Positions 1-8,227 of a stretch of 64,000 nt of DNA are shown piece by piece. The notes under the pieces were generated by a model. That model was not told the origin of the DNA and made no database searches. It saw only the letters and a program-made list of their open reading frames with translations. The translations under genes and the position numbers were made by a program. Position 1 is the stretch's first letter. Each line of letters opens with the position of its first letter. The DNA is from Fibrobacter sp. UBA4297 (GTDB taxonomy: Bacteria > Fibrobacterota > Fibrobacteria > Fibrobacterales > Fibrobacteraceae), in NCBI RefSeq assembly GCF_002394865.1, contig NZ_DGUZ01000015.1, positions 35,422 through 99,421 on the forward strand. The letters are read 5' to 3'.

Positions 1-171
1 TTCAGCATTCTGCCCAAGATTGTCGTGGACTTTGTATTCTTGAGCATCGCCTCTTGGAAGCTCAAGTCCAAGCGCCGCATGCTCGCGTTCTTGCCTGTAG
101 AGCTTATCCAGATTCCGATGATCGTGTTCTGCGTCCCCGCAGGAATCACTGGAATGTTTAGGTGGAAATAA
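1..171 (+). CDS. C-terminal end of a membrane glycosyltransferase (partial)
   Basis: The reading frame is open from the first base and ends with TAA at 169-171, giving 56 residues of a protein whose start lies outside the window. It has two hydrophobic stretches separated by a basic loop (KLKSKRRM) and ends in GMFRWK. Family 2 glycosyltransferases of the FCB group commonly end with paired membrane helices and a short GKFKWK-like tail, so that is the best guess. The identification rests on the tail alone. A GC-rich hairpin follows the stop directly. Confidence 0.5.
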   Translation, partial: FSILPKIVVDFVFLSIASWKLKSKRRMLAFLPVELIQIPMIVFCVPAGITGMFRWK

Positions 172-205
172 AGGCGCCAAAGGCGCCTTAGTTGGCAGAA
201 CTTAG
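171..205 (+). repeat. Composite 3' element: hairpin plus 16-base motif (copy 1)
   Basis: A perfect 8-bp stem with a three-base loop (171-189) starts on the last base of the stop codon. It is followed by the 16-mer AGTTGGCAGAACTTAG at 190-205. The same 16-mer after a GCGCC/GGCGC hairpin occurs at 41731-41762 and, on the minus strand, 54456-54485. The hairpin may act as a terminator but has no T-tract. Confidence 0.7.
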
Positions 206-296
206 CTCGCTTCGCTCCTAGAACTTAGTTATGTTCTTTTAGAGAAAAGAGAGTGTTCTAAGTGAGATTATCGCTTCGCTCTAAGTTCTACTTCTC
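190..296. repeat. Degenerate heptamer (TAG) array
   Basis: AGAACTTAG-type units with 7-bp period appear on the plus strand after the glycosyltransferase end. On the minus strand they run out of the end of the tRNA nucleotidyltransferase gene, whose last codons (AGT AGA ACT TAG) belong to the array. The two halves converge. Confidence 0.6.
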
Positions 297-1615
297 GCCC
301 AGGCAATTGCTTCTTCGGCGTTCTTGATTTTACCGTCGAGCTGGAGCTCAAAGCTTTGCTTGATAGTTTCGCCCATTTGCTTGCCCGGCTTGAATCCCAG
401 ATCCATAAGCATTTTGCCCATGAGGAATGGCTGCGGAGCTGCATTGAGCAAGTCGAGGCTTGCAGCGGCTTGCCAAAGCTTTTCCGGGAATTCAGATTCG
501 CCGGCGGCCGCGTAATACTTACGCGGGGTGGCTTTCACAAGCAGGCACAAGAGCTTTAAGCCACCCAGCTTCACCGCCATGCGGCGAAGCGCCGGCGCAT
601 CGTCCACAATTGCAAAATCGAGTCCGCAGTAAGCATCCAAGAGCAGCGGAACGTTCTTCACCAAGTGCGATTCGTTCGTAATGCGCTCGAGAAACTTGAG
701 AGATGTTTTTGGACTCCCGCTGAGGAATGCGGCAAACGCAAATTCCATCACCTGATCGTCCGAAAGCGGTGCGCACTCGGCGTCACCAACAGCTCCACCT
801 GCCGCTTCAGCATTCGCAAAGTTCCTGCGCAAGCTCTCCATGTTATCAAGCATTTCGCCCAAGTCTTCCCAGGAGCCACGCAGTGGCAAAACTTCCGGGA
901 AAAATTCATTCAGCTTGATGTCCAAAAATGCACGCAATCCAAGCGACGGCTTGCCTGGCTTCAACAGCCACTTCTTGAACTCTTCGAACAAGCGCTCAAT
1001 CGAAAGGTCTTCAAGCGAAAGCGTACGGCAAAGTTCAATCGTCTCGGGCGCAAGCCTAAGCGCAAAGCGGCTTGCAAATTGCACACCGCGCAAAATGCGA
1101 AGCGAATCTTCGACAAAGGCAGGTCCCACATGGCGCAAGAGTCCCTTCTTCAAGTCGTCAATGCCGCCGTACGGGTCGCAAAGTGTAAGTTCCGGAAGTT
1201 CCATGCCCATCGCATTGATGGTAAAGTCACGGCGGAGTGCCGCTTCCTTGAACGAAAGCTTTTCATCCGTATGCACCACGAAACCGCGATGACCATAGCC
1301 AACCTTGCTTTCGGTACGCGGGAACGAGAAATCGAGCGAGAGGCCCTTCATCGCCAAATGGATCACGCCAAACGCCTTACCTACAAGATTCGTACGGCCG
1401 TACTTCTTTAAAATCGGAACAAGTTCATCTTGCGTGAGGTCGTAAACTTCGACATCGTAGTCGCGGCAAGTCCTGCCAAGGAGCGCATCGCGCACCCAGC
1501 CGCCCACCAGGAAGGCGCGGCCACCGGCATTGCGAATTTCAGTTGCAATAGAAAGCAATCGATTCGGCAAGTCCGGTTCAAACGTCTTGCCTGCAAGAGT
1601 CATGATTGTCGGCAT
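281..1615 (-). CDS. cca: CCA tRNA nucleotidyltransferase / poly(A) polymerase family protein
   Basis: The 444-residue protein has the class II nucleotidyltransferase signature: GGWVRD near residue 39, the metal-binding DYDVEVY near residue 53, RRDFTINAM near residue 128 and the DPYGG and RILRG motifs of the neck region. Enzymes of this family add or repair the 3' CCA of tRNA in the cytoplasm, and close relatives polyadenylate RNA; the sequence alone does not separate the two. The start overlaps the stop of the upstream lipoprotein gene in a TAATG arrangement, so the two are translationally coupled. A second Met at residue 5 is an alternative start. The 3' end runs into a heptamer array that supplies the last codons and the stop. 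Confidence 0.88.
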   Translation of the reverse strand: MPTIMTLAGKTFEPDLPNRLLSIATEIRNAGGRAFLVGGWVRDALLGRTCRDYDVEVYDLTQDELVPILKKYGRTNLVGKAFGVIHLAMKGLSLDFSFPRTESKVGYGHRGFVVHTDEKLSFKEAALRRDFTINAMGMELPELTLCDPYGGIDDLKKGLLRHVGPAFVEDSLRILRGVQFASRFALRLAPETIELCRTLSLEDLSIERLFEEFKKWLLKPGKPSLGLRAFLDIKLNEFFPEVLPLRGSWEDLGEMLDNMESLRRNFANAEAAGGAVGDAECAPLSDDQVMEFAFAAFLSGSPKTSLKFLERITNESHLVKNVPLLLDAYCGLDFAIVDDAPALRRMAVKLGGLKLLCLLVKATPRKYYAAAGESEFPEKLWQAAASLDLLNAAPQPFLMGKMLMDLGFKPGKQMGETIKQSFELQLDGKIKNAEEAIAWARSRT

Positions 1616-1974
1616 TACTTATTTGCCTCAGTAGACTTGTAACGGTCGTAAATGCTAGTCGTCTTTTCTTCGGAAGAATCCTGCAACAAAGTCTGGACAG
1701 AAATATCAGCGGCGGAATCACGAGGTGCGAGCCCCTGCGACTTGGCATAGCGTTCGTAAATATCCCCGGACTGTCCGGACTCGTTTTTCTTTTTTGACTC
1801 GTCTTCGCGGCAGGTGCGCAGTTCGTTTTCCATGTAAGCACGCTGGTCCGGAGAATACGTCATTGTATTCAGGCGGTATTCGATCTCTTCGCAGACAAGG
1901 CCTTGACGCTCGCCAGCACAGCCCATCAAGGACACCACAGCAAAAAATGCGGCAAAAGCAAATAACTTATTCAT
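1615..1974 (-). CDS. Small lipoprotein of unknown function
   Basis: The 119-residue product begins with a short basic end, a hydrophobic core and a lipobox-like LMGC ending at about residue 19, so it is probably a lipid-anchored envelope protein. The mature part is charged and low in complexity, with a Lys/Glu/Ser-rich middle and two similar segments (DIYERYAKS and SIYDRYKST). No known domain is recognised. It lies 18 bases after the beta-propeller gene and overlaps the tRNA nucleotidyltransferase start by one base, which suggests an operon. Confidence 0.75.
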   Translation of the reverse strand: MNKLFAFAAFFAVVSLMGCAGERQGLVCEEIEYRLNTMTYSPDQRAYMENELRTCREDESKKKNESGQSGDIYERYAKSQGLAPRDSAADISVQTLLQDSSEEKTTSIYDRYKSTEANK

Positions 1975-1992
1975 AACTATCCTCGCAAACGA

Positions 1993-4362
1993 CTAATGAA
2001 TAATTAGAAGCTTGCCCTTCTTAACCTTGGTGCCGCCACGGATAACATACTGGTAGATACCCGGAGCCACGATTTTCCCGTTATTCATACGGCCATCCCA
2101 TGCGGCACGGCCACCGGCAATCTGTTCCCCGCTCAGCGACTTCACCAGCTTTCCGCCTCTGTTATAGATAAGGACAACAGCGTCATCGGCGAGATTGACA
2201 AACGAAACAAGTGCCTGCAATTTCGGACGGAACGGATTCGGGTAAACCTTGACATCTTCAAGAGCGCCGTCTGTCATGTTCTTTTCCGTTCCGCACAGGT
2301 CGTCGCGCTTATAACGGGTAATGCCATTTTCATGGGCAAACCACACAACGCCAAGGACAGTATCCACGGCCACATCCTGAATTTTTTCGCTAAGGAGCCC
2401 ATGACGACTCGTAAAATGCTGCACGGAGAGCGTATCTGGACTCGTCGATCGAGGAGTCAAGCGGTACGCGCCCTGCGACGTAGTGCCGACCCAGAGATTT
2501 CCACGGCTATCCACATCGATACTGGTGTAACTGGCACCGCTTAGACCGTTCGTCGAAAGCGGCGTCTTCAAATCCTTTTCATCTTTGTCCCAGTACTGGA
2601 TTGCGGAGTTCGTGACCATCCAGACGTTGTCGGTCTTCGGCTCGTAAACCAAATCCAGTGGAGTAGAGGACGGCCCCGAATAGAATTCCTTATAAGTCGT
2701 ATCCACCCAGGAAATATCCCCGCCTCTTGATTTTGGCACCGGAAAGGTAAACACGTCCAGCCCGCCGCCCGCATCAAGTGAAGCTCCGTCGCGTGTCCCC
2801 ACATAGACAATCCACTGCTTGCCATCATCACTCAGACGGGCATACATCGGACCGCCAATAGGGCCAGACCCCACATTGCTTGCACAAGACATCGTCGTTG
2901 AACTCCCCTTAATATCGATGTAAACCAGGCTATAGCCCTTATTCGATGCAGATGTCGTCAAAAAGCCCATATTGTCCGGTGCAACGGTCGTCGATACGGC
3001 AATTGTGAATTCACCAGGCATATTGGAGCCCTCGTAATAGTTGTCCATGCAATAGGAATGGCTATGGTCGCTCAGCGTAAACGTATTGGTCAGCGTTTCA
3101 GCCCAGCCACTGTATAAGTAAAAGCCGTAACCCCAGAAATGGTACATCGCCCCACCTGTAGGGAGGACCGACAAAACCTTCAGATTGTGCGCACGCGCAT
3201 CGGAATTGTTCGCAAACGCAGGGACTCCTGGATCTATAGGAACAGGGTCGCTCCACCTATAGTCATTGGCATCCTTCGAATAATAATAGTATGACAGGCG
3301 CCCGTTGTCGGTAGCCGCCAAAACACCGCCCTTCGGGAGAGCCTCGAGTTCATAAACTTGATTTAGAGGAAATGACCTATATGTCGAAATGTCCTTCAGT
3401 TTTTCGCCATCGTAGTGGAATATCTTCCTCGCACCGGCCAAAACAGCATTTCCCGACGGTTGCAACGACACCCAGCGGACAATAGACCTGTAAAAATAGC
3501 GCGCTACCCTCTTACCATTTTCCTTATAGACTACAGAATCGCGTTCATACAGGACGGAATCCTTAAGAACCTTTCCACGGACACAAACCATCTGGTCAGT
3601 ATCCGAAAACAGGGAGAACGTATCGAGCGCCACCCGCGTTTCGCCGTCCTTGTCCCAAATTCTCATGCCTTCCGTCGGGAATACCTTTATTTTGCCATCC
3701 TTCCAGGCAATGCTCTTGATAGGCTTGTTATCGCTAGAAGCCTTCTGAATCACCGTCCATCCATCCGGATCGTAAAGCGTCACATCGGATTCCAGGTTGT
3801 CCCAATCCATTTTGCGCATGTAAAGAGCGCCACCCGCGGCAACAATCAGGGAATCCCCGCGAATATCCATAGCGCTCACGGGATTTGCAGAAATGCTGAT
3901 ATCTGCAAGCCTGTCGATAGTGAGGATGGAGGTCATCGTCTTGATGCTAAAGAACGACAGGCGGTCATCGAAGGCAATCACGAGAACCGGGCCGCAAGCA
4001 AGCGCCATACCAGGAATCACATGCGTGTTGCTACCGGCATAGGCACGGCTCTGGACCACCCAGTGGCCACCCGGCATCATCAACGATATAACGCCATTGT
4101 CGGTCACTGAAAAGACGCCAGCATCCTTTGAGATAATCACGGCGGCAACCGACTGGTCGCCAAGGCCGTTCGAGGTCGTGTAGAGGTCGTCGGCCGTATT
4201 CGCCCTGTAACGGACACCTCCCGCTGTCGCCATAAGCAGCCCCTCGCCATTAGGGACGGCAGCCTTTATGGGGAAAGGGCTTGTAAAGTTAAGCCACACG
4301 TCTTGAGCAAAAGACGAAGTAGCCAAAACGAGAATGCAGATGAGATGGAGCAAATTTTTCAC
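1993..4362 (-). CDS. Secreted beta-propeller protein with C-terminal sorting-like domain
   Basis: The 789-residue protein starts with a signal peptide (cleavage near SFAQD, residue 20). The body has repeated short segments typical of two-component-regulator-type propellers (GLGDQSVAAV, GLSGASYTSIDVDSRGNLWVGT, GLLSEKIQDVAVD), suggesting a multi-bladed beta-propeller. The last 85 residues start with VYPNPFRP and hold GGKLVKSLSG and APGIYQYVI, the pattern of FlgD-like/type IX secretion C-terminal domains. It is probably exported and may be cell-surface attached. The start codon is GTG, with a TAATTTTA box only four bases upstream. Ligand and function are unknown. Confidence 0.8.
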   Translation of the reverse strand: MKNLLHLICILVLATSSFAQDVWLNFTSPFPIKAAVPNGEGLLMATAGGVRYRANTADDLYTTSNGLGDQSVAAVIISKDAGVFSVTDNGVISLMMPGGHWVVQSRAYAGSNTHVIPGMALACGPVLVIAFDDRLSFFSIKTMTSILTIDRLADISISANPVSAMDIRGDSLIVAAGGALYMRKMDWDNLESDVTLYDPDGWTVIQKASSDNKPIKSIAWKDGKIKVFPTEGMRIWDKDGETRVALDTFSLFSDTDQMVCVRGKVLKDSVLYERDSVVYKENGKRVARYFYRSIVRWVSLQPSGNAVLAGARKIFHYDGEKLKDISTYRSFPLNQVYELEALPKGGVLAATDNGRLSYYYYSKDANDYRWSDPVPIDPGVPAFANNSDARAHNLKVLSVLPTGGAMYHFWGYGFYLYSGWAETLTNTFTLSDHSHSYCMDNYYEGSNMPGEFTIAVSTTVAPDNMGFLTTSASNKGYSLVYIDIKGSSTTMSCASNVGSGPIGGPMYARLSDDGKQWIVYVGTRDGASLDAGGGLDVFTFPVPKSRGGDISWVDTTYKEFYSGPSSTPLDLVYEPKTDNVWMVTNSAIQYWDKDEKDLKTPLSTNGLSGASYTSIDVDSRGNLWVGTTSQGAYRLTPRSTSPDTLSVQHFTSRHGLLSEKIQDVAVDTVLGVVWFAHENGITRYKRDDLCGTEKNMTDGALEDVKVYPNPFRPKLQALVSFVNLADDAVVLIYNRGGKLVKSLSGEQIAGGRAAWDGRMNNGKIVAPGIYQYVIRGGTKVKKGKLLIIH

Positions 4363-4366
4363 AATA

Positions 4367-4374
4367 TAAAATTA
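4367..4374 (-). promoter_or_regulatory. Candidate TAnnTTTG-like promoter box, leaderless
   Basis: TAATTTTA on the minus strand ends four bases before the GTG start of the propeller gene, leaving no room for a ribosome binding site. It belongs to the set of similar boxes in this window. Confidence 0.4.
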
Positions 4375-4392
4375 CGAAATTTTAGAAGCATT

Positions 4393-5007
4393 TCAACCAG
4401 CATATTCAATAATTTCTCGCAAAGAAGCATCGCGCCCCGTAATCACTTGAATCCGGTCCTTGAACGTGGATACTTTTTCTTGCATTTTCTTAAACGCAAT
4501 ATCACGCCGGTGAACGATGCTCCCCCGCGAAAGCCCTGTCAGTTGACTCAGGTCGCGGATGCTTAGCCCGCCCACAATCGAGAGTTCGACAAGCATCTTT
4601 TCGAACGGATTCAGCACACTCAGCAGATTCGTAAACATCCCCATGACTGCCTCCGCACAAAGTTCCTCCTTTGGAAACACATTAGTATCGCCCACATTCG
4701 CATCGTAAAATGCCATAGATTCGCCCAGACTCGAAAACGGGATTTCACACACCAGCCGCCTTTTACGATAGCCGTTGTAGTGGCAGTTCAAAAGCACAGC
4801 CTCAAACCAGGGCAAAAGATGGACCTGATTATTCAGCGACTCCGCTTTTTTGCAAAAACGAAGCGCCACCTCCTGAAACAAGTCGTCCGCCTCGTCCTTT
4901 GTGGCACACTTTTTCAAGCACAATTTGTATATTCTGTAGGAATATTTTTTCCAGACAGAGCCCACCCAATTCCGGGGATGGCCGCAAGGGAATTCTGTAT
5001 ATGACAT
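4393..5007 (-). CDS. ECF-type RNA polymerase sigma factor
   Basis: The 204-residue protein has a region 2-like segment (CATKDEADDLFQEVALRFCKK, residues about 34-54) with the EADDLFQEV core of sigma region 2.2. It also has a region 4 helix-turn-helix (SIRDLSQLTGLSRGSIVHRRDIAFKKM, about residues 150-175). Such factors direct core RNA polymerase to a small regulon. No anti-sigma gene lies next to it. It is divergent from dsbD with 45 bases between starts, and the propeller gene follows on the same strand 30 bases on. Its targets are unknown; envelope stress would be a guess. Confidence 0.85.
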   Translation of the reverse strand: MSYTEFPCGHPRNWVGSVWKKYSYRIYKLCLKKCATKDEADDLFQEVALRFCKKAESLNNQVHLLPWFEAVLLNCHYNGYRKRRLVCEIPFSSLGESMAFYDANVGDTNVFPKEELCAEAVMGMFTNLLSVLNPFEKMLVELSIVGGLSIRDLSQLTGLSRGSIVHRRDIAFKKMQEKVSTFKDRIQVITGRDASLREIIEYAG

Positions 5008-5052
5008 AAATGTTTATACCCAATATTTTCTTCTTCTAGCGAGACTCAATTT

Positions 5053-6990
5053 ATGAAAATTTTTAACAAATTTATGGATTTTGGAAATTTTGCAAACAAC
5101 CGTTTGCAAAAATCGTCATTTTGCATCCTATTGTTTGCAGCGGCAACCCTTGCGCAAGAGTTCAACATGAACAATATGCCCCCTCCGGAAGCAAGTTTGC
5201 AGTATTCTGCAGGGGCTTTGTCAAAGGAATCCAGCGTAACGGTGGACATCACCATCCCGGATAATTGGCACGTGAACGCAAACATCGCTGCCGACGAATT
5301 TTTAAAGCCATCGTCCATCGAGATTTCGGCACAGGGAATCCACTTCGGAGAGCCCAAGTGGCCAGAGCCAATCAAGGAATACAGCGAGGCCTTGGACCTC
5401 GAAAATCTCGTGTTCAAGGGGCGCTTCCAGATTTTGCTCCCGATTGACAGTATCGAAACCGATTATGACAGCCTCACGACCCAGGCGACGTTCCACTACC
5501 AGGCCTGCGACAATTCCATTTGCCTTGCTCCATCGCAAGTGACATTTGGCGTGGGAACTGTGGGCTTTAACAACAAGAGAGCCTCGCGGGATGATGCCGC
5601 GGCCCCAGCGACGAAAAGCGCCACGAGTTCTACAGGGAAAGCGGGCAGAAACACAGCCGGAAATGCAGCAGGTAACGCCTCAGGGAATGTTGTCAATGCG
5701 CCGAGTGCCGCCGGGAATGCGACAGAAGGCGCTACCGGGACGTTCGTTCTGCTTTTGTCGGCACTGTTCGGTGGCTTAATTCTGAACTTGATGCCGTGTG
5801 TGCTTCCAGTGCTTTCGCTAAAGCTTTTCAGCTTGATCAAGCAGTCTCGTGAGAGCCGCCGGCGCCTGCTTATGCTAGGCGCCACGACAACCCTCGGGAT
5901 ACTTGTGAGTTTCTGGACGCTCGCCGGGGTTGTCGCCGCCGTCAAGGCGGGCGGCGGAAACGCAGGCTGGGGCATGCAATTTCAGAGCGCAGGATTCATC
6001 GCATTCATGGTCGTGATTCTAAGCGCCTTTGCAATGAGCTTTTTTGGAGTCTTTGAAATCTGGCTCCCCGGAAGCGCCACCACCAAGATGGACAAGGCCG
6101 GGCGCAAGCAAGGCTTTTGGGGCGCATTTTTCACAGGCGCACTCCTCGTGCTTTTGAGCACGCCGTGCTCCGCACCGTTTCTCGGCACCGCGATGGGTTT
6201 TGCGTTTACCGCATCGGTCCCTGTACTGTTTTTGTTTTTCACCGCAGCAGGTGTTGGGCTTGCGCTCCCCTACATGCTCGTGAGTACGTTTCCGAAAGTC
6301 CTGAAAGTTTTTCCGAAACCGGGCGCATGGATGGTCACGCTCCAGAAAATCATGGGCGTGCTATTGCTCGGCACAGTCGTATGGCTCCTGTGGGTCGTGC
6401 ATGAACAGGCCGGAAACGTGGGCGTCGGCATTTTCGCCGCCATCTCGCTTTTGAGCATCGCCATGAGCTTCGCCATTGGAAACATCGCCCCGCCGGGAGT
6501 CGCGTTTTCTCGCGAAGTCATCTCCGTTGGCGGCGCCGTCGTGATTCTCGCCGCCATCTGGTTTGCATTTGCATCGCCAAAGTTCGAAGCTGAAGTCGAT
6601 GCGATTTTCAAAGCACGCTCTGTACAACTTGTTACCGAAGATGGCTGGTACCGCTACACGCCGGAACTCATCGAAGAATTTGCGAAGTCTGGCCGTACCG
6701 TATTCATTGACGCCACCGCCGACTGGTGCCTCACTTGCAAGGCAAACGAAGCGGCCGTCCTCAACCGCGAAGATTTCAAACGCGCCATGGACAGCTTGAA
6801 CGTTGCCCGCGTCAAGGCAGACTGGACCCGCGAAACACCCGAAGTCACTGCACTTCTCCAGAGCATGGGCAAGTCTGGCGTGCCCGCCTACGCCATCTAT
6901 CCCGCCGGCGACAAAAGCAAGCAAATCGTACTCCCGGAACTGCTTACGACAAGCGCTATTGTGGAGAAGATTGTAGACGGTAGGAAGTAA
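5053..6990 (+). CDS. dsbD: Thiol:disulfide interchange protein DsbD
   Basis: The 645-residue protein has all three DsbD parts. An exported N-terminal immunoglobulin-like domain carries a cysteine pair (YQACDNSICLAP, near residue 155). A membrane domain starts near residue 230, with LMPCVLPVLSLK and STPCSAPF holding the transmembrane cysteines. A C-terminal thioredoxin-like domain carries DWCLTCK near residue 557. DsbD passes electrons from cytoplasmic thioredoxin to periplasmic proteins. The N terminus is extended (about 37 residues before the mature end), so a start at Met 9 is possible. A low-complexity Ala/Gly/Asn-rich linker joins the first domain to the membrane part. The sigma factor gene is divergent. 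Confidence 0.95.
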   Translation: MKIFNKFMDFGNFANNRLQKSSFCILLFAAATLAQEFNMNNMPPPEASLQYSAGALSKESSVTVDITIPDNWHVNANIAADEFLKPSSIEISAQGIHFGEPKWPEPIKEYSEALDLENLVFKGRFQILLPIDSIETDYDSLTTQATFHYQACDNSICLAPSQVTFGVGTVGFNNKRASRDDAAAPATKSATSSTGKAGRNTAGNAAGNASGNVVNAPSAAGNATEGATGTFVLLLSALFGGLILNLMPCVLPVLSLKLFSLIKQSRESRRRLLMLGATTTLGILVSFWTLAGVVAAVKAGGGNAGWGMQFQSAGFIAFMVVILSAFAMSFFGVFEIWLPGSATTKMDKAGRKQGFWGAFFTGALLVLLSTPCSAPFLGTAMGFAFTASVPVLFLFFTAAGVGLALPYMLVSTFPKVLKVFPKPGAWMVTLQKIMGVLLLGTVVWLLWVVHEQAGNVGVGIFAAISLLSIAMSFAIGNIAPPGVAFSREVISVGGAVVILAAIWFAFASPKFEAEVDAIFKARSVQLVTEDGWYRYTPELIEEFAKSGRTVFIDATADWCLTCKANEAAVLNREDFKRAMDSLNVARVKADWTRETPEVTALLQSMGKSGVPAYAIYPAGDKSKQIVLPELLTTSAIVEKIVDGRK

Positions 6991-7034
6991 GCTTCTTAAA
7001 TTTATTACAACATCAAATTCAACAATGAGGTTAC

Positions 7035-8153
7035 ATGTTTGGGATTATCATAATTTTCATCGTAATCTTCTCAATCTTTCTCTATACGCGCCATAAAAAT
7101 GAAAATACAGAAACAGAAGAAACCGACATATTTAATTCCTCACAAATAATTGCGCCTGTAGATAAAGGTGAATATGAACTATTCCAACAACAACACAAAT
7201 ATCTTCAGAACATAAACTTAAACGATGTGTTAAATTTCGCACGAACATCAACAGAAAAGAACTGCAAAGATATATTTATCGACTACATAAAGAAAGATGT
7301 CGAACAATCGTACTCGAAATCCGAAATTTCTTCAGCTAGCAAAAAACTCTTTACCTTATTTCAACTCTCATTTGATGAAAAAAATTATGAACTAGCCTAT
7401 AACTCATTACTCACTTACATTTATTTAAGTATCAATGAATTTCTCCGTGACCACAGCAAAAGAATGGAGATTTTCGCATCTTTAAAACTCTACGCCCTCT
7501 GGAAAAGAGAAAAACCCGAAATACCATTCAATCAATTTACATACGTTAATCAACTTCAGGAAATCTTAGAAAAAGACGATGAACAATTACGTCTAGATTT
7601 CGAAAAAGTTTGGTACAACATAGAGATTCCATTTCATCTATACACCATTGCAGAATGTATTGACATATACTTTTGGGCTAGAGATGGTAAAACTGAAATG
7701 CTAAAGAAAATCAATAGCAGCAAGGAAGAAATCTCATTAGGAAATTCTATGGGACGCCTAGAAGAAGGATACTATCACCTAGAGAACGCTCAAAAGTACC
7801 ATGCTCAGAAAAATTATCCCGATGCAAGACAAGCATTTTTGAAAGCCGATGAATCTTTTAAGCAGGCTAATGCTTCCATAGAACGAAACAATGTTCAAAA
7901 ACTATTTTGTAACTGTGTAAAAGAAGATCCATCTTTCGACAAAACTCTAAAATGCCTATCTAAAATCATAGCTGATAATCCAAAAATTATGCAATCTGAA
8001 CTAATCAAGATGGTTGAAGTGCCTCCGCATTCTATTGCAAAGGACGATGCTTCCTCAACTCTTTATTTTGCAGATAAATTTGGCTTAGTCATTCGAACTA
8101 AGAAAGGGAGAAGTTACGAACTAACTCTCCCAGAAGTCAATACTGAAGATTAA
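7035..8153 (+). CDS. AT-rich single-pass membrane protein of unknown function
   Basis: The 372-residue product has one N-terminal membrane helix (GIIIIFIVIFSIFLY) followed by a long charged, mostly helical region. Around residues 245-290 a TPR-like segment can be seen (YHAQKNYPDARQAFLKADES). The last 60 residues look like a small winged-helix fold, but no family is recognised. The gene is clearly richer in A and T than both neighbours and uses many AAA, ATT and TTA codons, which hints at recent acquisition. It follows dsbD by 44 bases and ends at a strong hairpin terminator. Confidence 0.7.
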   Translation: MFGIIIIFIVIFSIFLYTRHKNENTETEETDIFNSSQIIAPVDKGEYELFQQQHKYLQNINLNDVLNFARTSTEKNCKDIFIDYIKKDVEQSYSKSEISSASKKLFTLFQLSFDEKNYELAYNSLLTYIYLSINEFLRDHSKRMEIFASLKLYALWKREKPEIPFNQFTYVNQLQEILEKDDEQLRLDFEKVWYNIEIPFHLYTIAECIDIYFWARDGKTEMLKKINSSKEEISLGNSMGRLEEGYYHLENAQKYHAQKNYPDARQAFLKADESFKQANASIERNNVQKLFCNCVKEDPSFDKTLKCLSKIIADNPKIMQSELIKMVEVPPHSIAKDDASSTLYFADKFGLVIRTKKGRSYELTLPEVNTED

Positions 8154-8158
8154 TAGCA

Positions 8159-8186
8159 AAAAAGGTGGCTTGAGGCCTCCTTTTTT
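8159..8186 (+). terminator. Rho-independent terminator
   Basis: An 11-bp stem with one T-T mismatch and a five-base loop is flanked by five A on the left and six T on the right. It sits between convergent genes and could work in both directions. Confidence 0.8.
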
Positions 8187-8197
8187 CGCTTTACTGG

Positions 8198-8223
8198 CGA
8201 TGCCGGAATAAATCCGGCATGAC
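8198..8223. repeat. Palindromic GATGCCGGA/TCCGGCATGAC element
   Basis: The inverted repeat ATGCCGGA-ataaa-TCCGGCAT is followed by GACA. It belongs to a dispersed intergenic family in this window with the same ATGAC end (also at 9553, 45587, 50067 and 63850). Confidence 0.6.
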
Positions 8224-8227
8224 AACA

